From: Thermoplasmatota archaeon
Lineage (GTDB): Archaea > Thermoplasmatota > E2 > DHVEG-1
Length of the DNA stretch: 15,528 bases
NCBI GenBank assembly: GCA_030605515.1
Contig: JAUWIE010000013.1
Location: 1 to 15,528 of the forward strand
Direction: 5' to 3'
The translations under genes were made by a program, and so were the position numbers. The notes beneath the pieces were generated by a model. That model had not been told where the DNA came from, made no database searches, and was given only the letters and a program-made list of their open reading frames with translations. Each line of letters starts with the position of its first letter. Within the stretch, counting starts at the first letter, position 1. Below are positions 1 through 6,842 of the stretch, one piece after another.

Positions 1-17
1 GGCATTGGGACAGAATT
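1..17 (+). repeat. Left terminal inverted repeat of the IS
   Basis: GGCATTGGGACAGAATT pairs with the inverted copy at 1199-1215, with mismatches only at positions 2 and 13. The true outer end could lie a few bases before the window. Confidence 0.75.
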
Positions 18-122
18 CCATGACTACTTTTTCAAGATGATTACATAAGCTCTTTTGCCAATATATTTTTTCGGTGCATCTAACTTCGCTGAATTGCCAA
101 AAGGCGTTATTCTCTTTTCATA

Positions 123-158
123 AAAAACTTCTACGTTATCTGTTAGTTGGAAGTTTTT
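123..158 (+). repeat. Perfect 9-bp inverted repeat before the transposase
   Basis: AAAAACTTC (123-131) and GAAGTTTTT (150-158) are exact reverse complements separated by 18 nt. The downstream arm ends 4 nt before the ATG at 163. It could form a hairpin limiting read-through or translation of the transposase, or act as an operator. Its role is inferred. Confidence 0.5.
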
Positions 159-162
159 ATCC

Positions 163-1200
163 ATGAGTTTTATACTCCGCATCATAAAGGATATCCATGG
201 ATATACTTATATAGGTTTCTATGTATTACATCATCGGATGAGGATCACAGCGAAAATGGCACAGGACATGATCGGTGTCCTTGAGGAAATCAAAGAAGAA
301 ATATTTCCAGAGGATGAGCAATCATATCCATATGCTGAATGGGAGAAGAAAAGAGAGAAAGTTAAGCAACGTTTGAGAGATCTTCCTGAGTATGTTGAAC
401 GAGCAGCAGATACAGTATCATTTGAGAAACGTGGTGCTGGTAGACCTAAGAAAGTTGATCTTGTTAGGAGAACCATGTTGTTTCTTTTTGCTCGTTTGAT
501 GAATAAGAGTAACCGGGATGTTGAAGATTTGTTGGGGATGTTTGAGCCATTATTTGGTGTCACGGTGAGTTATAAATCTATTGAGCGTTTATATTCTGAT
601 GAAGAGGTGAAAACTGTTTTGCATAATCTTTTTATTCTTTTATTACAGGAGGAGGGTGTTTCTGGTGATTTTTCAGGTGATGGAACTGGGTATTCCATGA
701 CAGTCACAAAACATTATCGGACTAATCCTAAGAAGAAAGGTAAAGGGTATCTTTATGTTTTCAGAGTTATTGATGTGGATACTGGTTTGTATGTTGCTTT
801 TGGATATTCCAATAGATCTGAGATGGAAGCATTTCATAAAGCGATGAAGATGCTTACCGAGTTAGGGGTAAAGATTGATACCTTGTCTCTTGATAAATAC
901 TTTAGTTCAAGAAAAGTTCTCAAGCTTTTTGGTAAGGAAACCGCTTTGTATCTTATCCCTAAGAAAAATATTGCAAATATTGGTTTGGAATGGGCACGCA
1001 TTATCAAACGAATGATTGAAGATCCGTATCTGTTTCTGAAGAATTATTATTTGAGAAATCTGAGTGAATCAGGTTTTTCTGCTGATAAAAGAAGATTTGG
1101 AGGGTTAATCAGACAGAAACGTGAGGACCGGCGAGAGATGGCTTTGTTTTCCATTACTCTTTTACATAATATTTTTACTGTGAGAGTTAGGCCAGGTTAA
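163..1200 (+). CDS. DDE transposase, IS4-like
   Basis: The protein cuts and joins the ends of the surrounding insertion sequence. The RNase H-like catalytic core is visible: first Asp in GDGTG (D173), second Asp in SLDKYFSS (D244), and an exact IS4-type Y-(2)-R-(3)-E-(6)-K signature at Y295, R298, E302 and K309. The N-terminal 150 residues are basic and probably bind the terminal repeats, including a GRPKK stretch at 93-97. The frame is open and the length (345 aa) is normal for a single-gene element. The start is uncertain. ATG 163 gives the longest frame, but ATG 238 (residue 26, MRITAKMAQ) has a TATA-like TTATATA at 207-213, 28 nt upstream, and would give a 320-aa leaderless product. The exact IS family was not determined. 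Confidence 0.9.
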   Translation: MSFILRIIKDIHGYTYIGFYVLHHRMRITAKMAQDMIGVLEEIKEEIFPEDEQSYPYAEWEKKREKVKQRLRDLPEYVERAADTVSFEKRGAGRPKKVDLVRRTMLFLFARLMNKSNRDVEDLLGMFEPLFGVTVSYKSIERLYSDEEVKTVLHNLFILLLQEEGVSGDFSGDGTGYSMTVTKHYRTNPKKKGKGYLYVFRVIDVDTGLYVAFGYSNRSEMEAFHKAMKMLTELGVKIDTLSLDKYFSSRKVLKLFGKETALYLIPKKNIANIGLEWARIIKRMIEDPYLFLKNYYLRNLSESGFSADKRRFGGLIRQKREDRREMALFSITLLHNIFTVRVRPG

Positions 1201-1215
1201 TTTTGTCCCAATGTC
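1199..1215 (-). repeat. Right terminal inverted repeat of the IS
   Basis: The reverse complement reads GACATTGGGACAAAATT and matches the left end at 15 of 17 positions. It overlaps the last two bases of the transposase stop codon. A T7 run at 1225-1231, just outside, could stop transcription leaving the element. Confidence 0.75.
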
Positions 1216-1283
1216 TATTGAACCTTTTTTTATAACAATAGAATAGACTTCAAAAACTATAAAAATATGATTCTTAGCAACGA

Positions 1284-1291
1284 TTTTTATA
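1284..1291 (+). promoter_or_regulatory. TATA box for the first EamA gene
   Basis: TTTTTATA is centred about 27 nt before the ATG at 1316. That spacing puts the predicted transcription start on the start codon (leaderless), and no SD-like sequence is present. Confidence 0.5.
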
Positions 1292-1315
1292 CGCCTCCTC
1301 TATTGCTCCTGTTAG

Positions 1316-2251
1316 ATGAGAAACGACAAGAACACATCCTTAAATCTATCAAACTGGCAATTTGTGCTAATGATGATAATAACTGTAGTAGTCTGGGCTT
1401 TTGCATTCCCATTTATTAAAATAGTTTTAGACAACGGACTCTCCCCGGTAAATCTAACAATCATGCGCTTTTTTATTGTCTGCATTGTCCTGGTTATGAT
1501 TTTATTATTTGAAACAAAGAGGTTCTCTAAACTATATAAAAAAGATATTATCCCAATTTTCATTTTAGGCTTCTTTGGTGTGATAGTTTATCACCTTGGA
1601 TTAAACTATGGTGAACAAGATATTTCACCAGGTGCGGCTAGTCTAATCATTGCAACAATACCTGTTTTCATTATTGTCTTAGCTGCAGTTTTTCTTAAAG
1701 AAAAATTTACTATGAAGAAAATGCTTGGTTTTATTCTTTCTTTATGTGGCGTTCTAATAATATCTCTTTGGGGGAAACAAGATACAGCTATTGAAATAAA
1801 ATATATCCTTGGTGCACTAGCGGTTTTAATTGCTGCAATAATGGGGGCTCTTTATACTATCGCAGGTAAAAAACTACTAGATCGCTATACACCATTATCA
1901 CTCACAGTATATGCAATATTGCTTGGAAGTCTTGGGTTAATTCCATTTTTGAATTATTCTTTATTTGATGAAGTAGCGATGATGCCAGCTATTAGCTGGA
2001 TTGCGATTATTTTCTTAGGAGTATGCTCAACTGTCATTGGATATGTACTATGGTATGTAGCTCTTGAAATTAAAAATGCTTCTGAGGTTAGTGTTTATCT
2101 TTATGCAATACCAGCAGTATCAACAGTAATTAGTTTCTTTATGTTTCCAAAGGACAAGATCACATTATTCTTTATTATTGGTGGTGCATTAGTAATACTT
2201 GGTTTAATTATAGTTAACAAAAAAAAAATCTGCGTGAAAAGTAACATCTAA
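1316..2251 (+). CDS. EamA/DMT-superfamily transporter (first copy)
   Basis: This is a polytopic membrane protein of 311 aa with about ten hydrophobic helices, the usual size of the drug/metabolite transporter superfamily. Two EamA repeats are recognisable, roughly residues 15-147 and 158-302. The first has the typical opening WAFAFPFIK and the second the motif ISWIAIIFLGVCSTVIGYVL. Members export or exchange small metabolites such as amino acids, but the substrate cannot be read from sequence. A short basic tail follows the last helix, after an A10 run at 2219-2228. The gene stands alone between the IS and the convergent mobB, whose stop lies only 9 bp away. A TATA-like element at leaderless spacing supports the start. 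Confidence 0.9.
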   Translation: MRNDKNTSLNLSNWQFVLMMIITVVVWAFAFPFIKIVLDNGLSPVNLTIMRFFIVCIVLVMILLFETKRFSKLYKKDIIPIFILGFFGVIVYHLGLNYGEQDISPGAASLIIATIPVFIIVLAAVFLKEKFTMKKMLGFILSLCGVLIISLWGKQDTAIEIKYILGALAVLIAAIMGALYTIAGKKLLDRYTPLSLTVYAILLGSLGLIPFLNYSLFDEVAMMPAISWIAIIFLGVCSTVIGYVLWYVALEIKNASEVSVYLYAIPAVSTVISFFMFPKDKITLFFIIGGALVILGLIIVNKKKICVKSNI

Positions 2252-2260
2252 TCTTAACGA

Positions 2261-2851
2261 CTATATCTTGAATTTTAATTCTACATCTTTAATTTCATCG
2301 ATATCTTTCAAAGATGATAGCATACCAACAACCGTTTTTTTAATGAATTCAGATGGAAAATCACCTAAAGAGACAGTTTTTCCATTCACTAAAACACTTA
2401 TACTTTCATCCTGAGATTTATTATTCTTCATCTCCTTTTTTATTGTCTTTATTACCTCATATAAGTCACCACTATATGACAAAACGGTGTTATCTCGTTT
2501 TTTGATATCTCCAACTCTTATCTTTGGGGTTTTATTATCATCTGCACCTTCGATAAGCACAATATCATAATTTCCAAATATTTGAAGCTGAGATACTATA
2601 TTTTCAGTAGATATCTTTTTATTAATAATAAAATCAGTTTCAATAGATGATGAAAACACAACTGTTTCTGCTCCAGAAGTTCTATGTCTCCAGGTATCTT
2701 TTCCTTTAGTATCAATACTAATTTCTTTATTGGTTTTTTTTATTGATGCAATCTTATAACCCTCTTTTGATAACAGTTTAATAATACTCATAATTAGATT
2801 TGTTTTCCCTGAATCTGTTTTTCCATAGAATCCAACAACCACAGGAGTCAT
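2261..2851 (-). CDS. mobB: Molybdopterin-guanine dinucleotide biosynthesis protein B (MobB)
   Basis: MobB is a P-loop GTPase that assists attachment of a nucleotide to molybdopterin, maturing Mo/W enzymes in the cytoplasm. The Walker A motif GKTDSGKT (G10-T17) is near the N terminus. The MobB-specific stretch GKDTWRHRTSGA lies at residues 50-61, and the Walker B-like segment DIVLIEG at 96-102. Residues 150-196 (VNGKTVSLGDF, then an amphipathic helix) form the C-terminal region seen in archaeal MobBs, giving 196 aa. ATG 2851 is preferred; an in-frame TTG at 2860 adds three residues and also fits the TATA position. The gene is convergent with the EamA gene and about 3.6 kb from the AOR operon, which itself belongs to the pterin-cofactor enzymes. 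Confidence 0.88.
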   Translation of the reverse strand: MTPVVVGFYGKTDSGKTNLIMSIIKLLSKEGYKIASIKKTNKEISIDTKGKDTWRHRTSGAETVVFSSSIETDFIINKKISTENIVSQLQIFGNYDIVLIEGADDNKTPKIRVGDIKKRDNTVLSYSGDLYEVIKTIKKEMKNNKSQDESISVLVNGKTVSLGDFPSEFIKKTVVGMLSSLKDIDEIKDVELKFKI

Positions 2852-2881
2852 ACGAATCAAATCTCAAATAACTACATCATA

Positions 2882-2888
2882 GTATATG
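2882..2888 (-). promoter_or_regulatory. TATA-like element for mobB
   Basis: On the minus strand the bases read ACATATAC. The centre near 2885 predicts a start near 2858-2860, which gives a leader of at most about 8 nt to ATG 2851. No SD is visible. Confidence 0.35.
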
Positions 2889-2938
2889 TTTTTCGGTTAG
2901 TTTTTTAATTTTAAATAATTTTATATTAAAGCTTAATG

Positions 2939-2945
2939 TTTATAT
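2939..2945 (+). promoter_or_regulatory. TATA-like element for the MFS gene
   Basis: TTTATAT is centred at 2942 and predicts transcription from about 2968, with a 17-nt leader containing only a weak GGGA. A second TTTATAA at 2966-2972 is too close to the ATG to serve it. Confidence 0.35.
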
Positions 2946-2984
2946 GATTGATTCTTATTCCGCCATTTATAAGGGAAAAACGAG

Positions 2985-4181
2985 ATGAACGAAAAAAACC
3001 AGATTCTATCAACAGTTGGTCTTTATCATGCGGTAAACGATGGAGCAGTATCAGCTATACCTCTTCTTTTCCCTGTTTTCAAAATACTTTTTAATTTAAA
3101 CTATACTCAGGTTGGAATTATTACCGGAGGGGGTCTTCTTATTGCCCTTATTGCACAAATTGCAATAGGAAGAATTGCTGATGGAAGAGATTTTAGATTC
3201 ATATTATCATTAGGTTTGATACTTCTTAGTGGCTCCTTGCTTCTTTTAACACAGGCAAATAATTTTTTCACACTTGTTATATTTATTTTTATTGTACGAA
3301 TAGGATCTGCTTTCTTTCATCCTGTTGGAATAGGCTGGATTTCAAAGACATTTAAAACAGATCGAGTAGATTGGGCTATGGGTATTCAAAGTGGATTTGG
3401 AGATCTTGGTGCATTTATTGCCATTCTTACAACGCTCTATCTCGTAGAATTATATGGATGGTCATTTCCAATTTATATATGGGCTATGGCAGGAGCAGCT
3501 ATTGTTTTATGTTGTTTTTATCTAACTAGAAAAATCAATATGGAACCACCTGCAAAAAAGTATAATGATCTAAAATATCGTACAAATAATATATTTAAAG
3601 AGACACTTATGATGCTAAAAAAAATAAAGCTACTCATCCCTGCGTTTATCATAAGTGGATCAACGTGGGGGATGGTTGTAAGTTATTTTCCATTATTATT
3701 AGTTGAGAGAACAACACTCTCTCTTACATATATCGGTTTCATACTTGCTACATGGATTGGTGCAGGAACAATAGTTACATTTTACTATGGAAAAATACAA
3801 AAATTTCTCAGTAGAAAAACAGTTGTTCTATTTGCATATTTAGCAATGGGAATAACTGGTTTTGCACTTGCATTTTTTACAAACATCATCCTTATAATTA
3901 TTGCTGTTTCATTTCTAGGCATATCGCTTTTCCTCACATTTCCAGCATTGTTTTCATTTGTATCTGAAGTAACACATGAATCCGTTGAGGGAAGAACCTT
4001 TGGTGTCACATTCACACTTCAACTAGGCGGTGGAACTTTTCTCCTTTTTCTAGGTGGTGTTTTTTCAGATATATGGGGAATATGGACCCCATTTGCGATG
4101 ATAGGTATCTTAAGTTTAGTTGTGCTCATTATATTTTTAATAAATAACAACAAACCCTATGCAAATACAATAGAAGTATAA
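2985..4181 (+). CDS. MFS transporter, fosmidomycin-resistance (Fsr)-like
   Basis: This is a 398-aa membrane protein with the size and about twelve hydrophobic segments expected of the major facilitator superfamily. The N terminus resembles the Fsr branch: H15-x2-ND19, then AIPLLFPVFK and the YTQVG loop around residue 40. A motif-A-like loop GRIADGRDFRF follows at 62-72, between helices 2 and 3, and RIGSAFFHPVGIGWISK at about 105-121 is also typical. A hydrophilic loop near residues 183-208 separates the two halves. Known members are efflux pumps for drugs or metabolites; no substrate is inferred here. A second exporter gene follows after 56 nt in the same direction, so the two may be co-transcribed. 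Confidence 0.88.
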   Translation: MNEKNQILSTVGLYHAVNDGAVSAIPLLFPVFKILFNLNYTQVGIITGGGLLIALIAQIAIGRIADGRDFRFILSLGLILLSGSLLLLTQANNFFTLVIFIFIVRIGSAFFHPVGIGWISKTFKTDRVDWAMGIQSGFGDLGAFIAILTTLYLVELYGWSFPIYIWAMAGAAIVLCCFYLTRKINMEPPAKKYNDLKYRTNNIFKETLMMLKKIKLLIPAFIISGSTWGMVVSYFPLLLVERTTLSLTYIGFILATWIGAGTIVTFYYGKIQKFLSRKTVVLFAYLAMGITGFALAFFTNIILIIIAVSFLGISLFLTFPALFSFVSEVTHESVEGRTFGVTFTLQLGGGTFLLFLGGVFSDIWGIWTPFAMIGILSLVVLIIFLINNNKPYANTIEV

Positions 4182-4237
4182 TCTAAAAATACTAGAAAGC
4201 CAAAAAAACATGATATTCAATAACCCAATGTAGAATT

Positions 4238-5161
4238 ATGAACAACAAACCATATATCGCTCTTGTAATTTCAATTATTTCTGTTTCATTTGCAGCAATA
4301 TTTATTGTATCATGTGATCCAAAGACACATCCCCTTTCAATTGCATTATATCGACTATTGTTTACAACTCTTCTTATATTACCTTTTGTAATATTTCGTC
4401 AAAAAACAAGAAATGAACTTGTAAAAATCCCCCTAAAAACCCTGTTAATTATGTGTGCTATTGGTGTAATTCTAGCCTTGCATTTTGCATTTTGGATAAC
4501 ATCACTTCAATTAACATCTGTAGCAAGTTCTGTAATACTTGTCACAGCACATCCTGTCATTGTTGCTCCAATATCATATTATCTCCTAAAAGAAAGATTA
4601 TCTTTATTAAACATCTTAGGCATTATTTTATCTGTTTTTGGTGTAATCGTATTAGTATATGGGAAAACTGCCTTATCATTTTTTATTGCACTTAAAGGAG
4701 ACATATTAGCAACAGATTCAATTGAAGGAAATATACTTGCAATGCTTGGCGGAGTCGCAGCAGGATTGTATATTCTTGGTGGACGTAAAATACGTAAAAA
4801 GGTTACAATAACTAATTATGCTTTAGTTGTATATACAATTGCTACAATAACTATTCTAATAATTTGTCTATTTTTTAATGCACCAATATACAATTTAAAC
4901 CCAAAAGATTATCAATTAATTTTCCTCATGGCTATTACTGCTGGTATATTTGGACACACTTTATACAACTGGTCTTTAGAATATATTCGTGCATCTTTGG
5001 CATCTGTAATGTTACTAGGAGAACCCATTGGATCATCAATTCTTGCATTTGCATTACCTTGGATTCATCAAGTACCATCAAATTTTACTATCATTGGTGG
5101 ATGTATTATACTTATTGGGATATTTTTCACCTCAAAAAACCCTGAAAAAACAAATCCTTAA
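4238..5161 (+). CDS. EamA/DMT-superfamily transporter (second copy)
   Basis: This 307-aa protein has ten predicted membrane helices arranged as two EamA repeats, about residues 6-142 and 163-300. Characteristic pieces are ALYRLLFTTLLILPF in helix 2, the HFAFWITSLQLTSVASSVIL segment ending the first repeat's core, and GHTLYNWSLEYIRASLASV with LLGEPIGSS in the second repeat. It is clearly diverged from the other DMT protein in this window, so it is not a recent duplicate. It may form a transcription unit with the MFS gene upstream, because no convincing TATA box was found in the 56-nt gap. Its substrate is unknown. Confidence 0.88.
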   Translation: MNNKPYIALVISIISVSFAAIFIVSCDPKTHPLSIALYRLLFTTLLILPFVIFRQKTRNELVKIPLKTLLIMCAIGVILALHFAFWITSLQLTSVASSVILVTAHPVIVAPISYYLLKERLSLLNILGIILSVFGVIVLVYGKTALSFFIALKGDILATDSIEGNILAMLGGVAAGLYILGGRKIRKKVTITNYALVVYTIATITILIICLFFNAPIYNLNPKDYQLIFLMAITAGIFGHTLYNWSLEYIRASLASVMLLGEPIGSSILAFALPWIHQVPSNFTIIGGCIILIGIFFTSKNPEKTNP

Positions 5162-5174
5162 AAATAATGAATCA

Positions 5175-5180
5175 TTTATA
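5175..5180 (+). promoter_or_regulatory. TATA box for the kinase-like gene
   Basis: TTTATA is centred about 26 nt before the ATG at 5203, so the transcript would begin at or next to the start codon. It lies in the 41-nt gap after the EamA gene. Confidence 0.5.
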
Positions 5181-5202
5181 CACAATAATATAGGAACGTT
5201 AT

Positions 5203-5922
5203 ATGAAAGATATAAATGAACTTATTCAAAACGTAGAAAAATACAAGAATGTGATAATTCAACAAGAGTTTATTAGTAAAAAAAACACAGTTGCATATGT
5301 AACTATTGATGGTAAACCCCGCATATTAAAATGGTTTGTACCCGGTTTCAAAAGACAAATGGAGACAGAATATAAAACCCTAAAAAATGGCTCATCTGAG
5401 CTCTGCATGCCACATCCATATGAAATAGATAAAAAAGATAATGTTCTAATAATGAACTATATTTCTGGGGAAAACCTATGCGATTTAATTAATGATGAAA
5501 AAACCACCACTGATGAAAAACAAAGACTTATGATTTTATTAGCTGAATGGTTTGCCCATTTCCATAATCATTTCAAAACACATGACCAATTCCGTATACA
5601 TGGAGACCCAGTTCTTAGGAATTTTATTTTTTCAAATCGAATTTGGAGTGTTGACTTTGAAGAATCAAGAGTTGGTAAACCAATTGAGGATATAGCTGGA
5701 ATATGCGCATCCACTCTAAGTACAGATCCAATGTTTACTTCAGAAAAATTTCAACTTTGTAAAGCTTTTATAAAATCATATGTCAACTTAATTGAATGGA
5801 ACCTTGGAGATAAAAACGAGGAAATAGCATATGCTTTACTTAAAAAGATACAATGGAGACCAAACGACGAAGATACTCTTAGAGAAAATGCTCAAAAAAT
5901 TCGTGAACAAGGCTTATTATAA
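5203..5922 (+). CDS. Small protein-kinase-like (RIO/APH-type) phosphotransferase
   Basis: The 239-aa protein has a minimal kinase fold. A probable ATP-anchoring lysine is K43 in RILKW, with a helix-C glutamate near E54/E56. The hinge region is NYISGENL (85-92). The catalytic loop is HGDPVLRN, with H133, D135 and N140. The metal-binding motif is D151-FE in place of the usual DFG, followed by D163 in the IEDIAG helix as in aminoglycoside-phosphotransferase-like and RIO/Bud32-like enzymes. The C-terminal lobe is short. It is cytosolic, with no membrane segment or signal. The loop sequence does not match Bud32 (HGDLTTSN), so a Kae1-complex role is not proposed. Its substrate is unknown: it could phosphorylate a protein or a small molecule. 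It has its own leaderless promoter. Confidence 0.8.
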   Translation: MKDINELIQNVEKYKNVIIQQEFISKKNTVAYVTIDGKPRILKWFVPGFKRQMETEYKTLKNGSSELCMPHPYEIDKKDNVLIMNYISGENLCDLINDEKTTTDEKQRLMILLAEWFAHFHNHFKTHDQFRIHGDPVLRNFIFSNRIWSVDFEESRVGKPIEDIAGICASTLSTDPMFTSEKFQLCKAFIKSYVNLIEWNLGDKNEEIAYALLKKIQWRPNDEDTLRENAQKIREQGLL

Positions 5923-5927
5923 AACTA

Positions 5928-5953
5928 CAATTTCCTGAAATTGATCCCTTTTT
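5928..5953 (+). terminator. Hairpin plus T-tract between convergent genes
   Basis: CAATTTC (5928-5934) and GAAATTG (5937-5943) form a compact perfect inverted repeat, followed by T5 at 5949-5953. It fills the 29-nt gap after the kinase-like gene, where that gene meets the minus-strand lipocalin-like gene. Confidence 0.45.
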
Positions 5954-6386
5954 AGATTATGCTTTCGGATTGTTGGATATAGCAAGCGCTAGTTCCATCA
6001 TATTCAGCTATTACAGTTAACATGTTATTGTTATTTGAAAAACTATAATCATAAAAGTATTCCATTCCAGATAATTGAATAACTAGCTTACAATCTTGAA
6101 TAATATAGCTTTCAAAATCTGGTATTCTATCATTTAAACCAATTCTTCCATCTGAAAAAAATGTTACTTTGTTCCCAAGTAACATTGGTGTATTATCTTC
6201 ATTTGATATCCATGTGCCAACAAACTTACTTTTTTCAGTTAAAACAATATCTTCAGATTTTTTACCAATAGATTTCGCGAAACTGCTAAATTCTCCAATA
6301 AATAACCAAGCACTTATCACAATTATTAGAATTCCGATGATTCCTGCTAAGATCCATATTTTCCTCATGGAAAATTCTCTCCGCAT
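5952..6386 (-). CDS. Membrane-anchored lipocalin-like protein (DUF5640-type)
   Basis: This small archaeal protein of 144 aa has one N-terminal membrane helix (residues 9-30) followed by an outward-facing domain. The domain (about 54-138) has the pattern of lipocalin-like or DUF5640 proteins: FVGTWIS, a strand-turn FFSDGRIGL, then DCKLVIQ and YDYSFSNNNNMLTV. These beta-barrel-like domains are common in archaeal surface proteins and their ligand is unknown. ATG 6386 lies 25 nt from the centre of a TTTAAA box and would be leaderless. ATG 6368 (residue 7, MRKIWILAG) is also possible because GGAG lies upstream of it. The gene is divergent from the AOR operon and seems to share its promoter element. 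Confidence 0.7.
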   Translation of the reverse strand: MRREFSMRKIWILAGIIGILIIVISAWLFIGEFSSFAKSIGKKSEDIVLTEKSKFVGTWISNEDNTPMLLGNKVTFFSDGRIGLNDRIPDFESYIIQDCKLVIQLSGMEYFYDYSFSNNNNMLTVIAEYDGTSACYIQQSESII

Positions 6387-6405
6387 ATAATGTATCGCAT
6401 CATAA

Positions 6406-6414
6406 TTTTTAAAT
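6406..6414. promoter_or_regulatory. Shared symmetric TATA box, divergent promoter
   Basis: The palindrome TTTAAA at 6408-6413 is the only AT-rich TATA candidate at the right distance for either neighbour. Its centre is about 25 nt from the minus-strand ATG (6386) and about 28 nt from the plus-strand ATG (6439). Both distances fit an archaeal TATA box driving transcripts with almost no leader. Confidence 0.5.
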
Positions 6415-6438
6415 AGATATGATTATATCCGTCCTCCG

Positions 6439-6840
6439 ATGTCTTTAGGGAAGGAAAAATTAATACCAATAATTGCGCTAGTGCTTTTATTAATTGGAAC
6501 AAGCTCATCTGCTTATGTTTATTCAATTCAGAGTAATGCTGATAGTATCAAAGTAAATGATCAACAGTATACAATTGATCAGATCTTTTTTATCGCTGAG
6601 AAACGAGAATTTGAAACTCTAGATTTTTCAGGTGTAGCACTTGATGATTTAATTATAAAAGCAGGTGTTGGATGCCTTAAATGCCATAAGTATACAATTA
6701 TTGGAAGTGATGGATATGCAAAAACAGTGACTTGGGAGAATATGCAAAATGGTCTTCTAACTAAGGAAGGCTTATCTGTTTTTACTGATCTCCCAAAGGC
6801 TTTTAGAGTTAAAAATGTAGTTGAAATTGAGGTGATATAA
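6439..6840 (+). CDS. Membrane-anchored sulfite-oxidase-fold-like protein with CxxCH motif
   Basis: First gene of the AOR operon, 133 aa. Residues 8-27 form a membrane anchor or uncleaved signal. The remainder should face outward. It begins with VNDQQYTIDQI and continues FSGVALDDLIIKAGV, then SDGYAKTV. This pattern is seen in small domains annotated as oxidoreductase molybdopterin-binding (SUOX-like fold), although the cofactor-ligating cysteine of true sulfite oxidases is not evident. An unusual CLKCH (C79, C82, H83) sits in the loop before the GYA strand. It fits a c-type heme motif, a metal site or a redox-active cysteine pair. The function is unknown. The next gene starts 2 nt after its stop, so the two are probably translated together. 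Confidence 0.65.
   Translation: MSLGKEKLIPIIALVLLLIGTSSSAYVYSIQSNADSIKVNDQQYTIDQIFFIAEKREFETLDFSGVALDDLIIKAGVGCLKCHKYTIIGSDGYAKTVTWENMQNGLLTKEGLSVFTDLPKAFRVKNVVEIEVI
6829..6836 (+). promoter_or_regulatory. Strong Shine-Dalgarno for the polytopic membrane protein
   Basis: GAGGTGAT, a near-perfect anti-SD complement, lies inside the end of the preceding gene, 6 nt before ATG 6843. It fixes this start and shows translation coupling. Confidence 0.75.
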
Positions 6841-6842
6841 AT

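Larger units (their letters stand above)
1..1215 (+). mobile_element. Insertion sequence, IS4-like DDE type, about 1.2 kb
   Basis: A single transposase gene is bracketed by imperfect terminal inverted repeats. The left end reads GGCATTGGGACAGAATT (1-17) and the reverse complement of 1199-1215 reads GACATTGGGACAAAATT, so 15 of 17 bases match. The right repeat begins two bases before the end of the transposase stop codon, an economical layout typical of small insertion sequences. The window starts exactly at the left repeat, so the outer tip may continue outside it and no target-site duplication can be tested. With an intact reading frame and both ends present, the element looks recent and possibly active. 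Confidence 0.8.

Noticed and set aside
231..563. Minus-strand open frame opposite the transposase
   Set aside because: It is fully within the transposase gene, with low-complexity Ser/Arg-rich sequence expected of a shadow frame.
1217..1223. GGTTCAA-like sequence on the minus strand, suggestive of a tRNA T-arm and IS insertion into a tRNA gene
   Set aside because: No matching acceptor stem, anticodon arm or CCA-proximal pairing is present around it.
2219..2228. A10 run near the end of the first EamA gene as a programmed frameshift site
   Set aside because: The frame ends normally seven codons later and loss of the tail would have little effect, so it is most likely simple AT-rich sequence.
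5595..5630. Bud32/Kae1-associated kinase
   Set aside because: The catalytic loop is HGDPVLRN rather than HGDLTTSN, and the neighbourhood gives no link to kae1.
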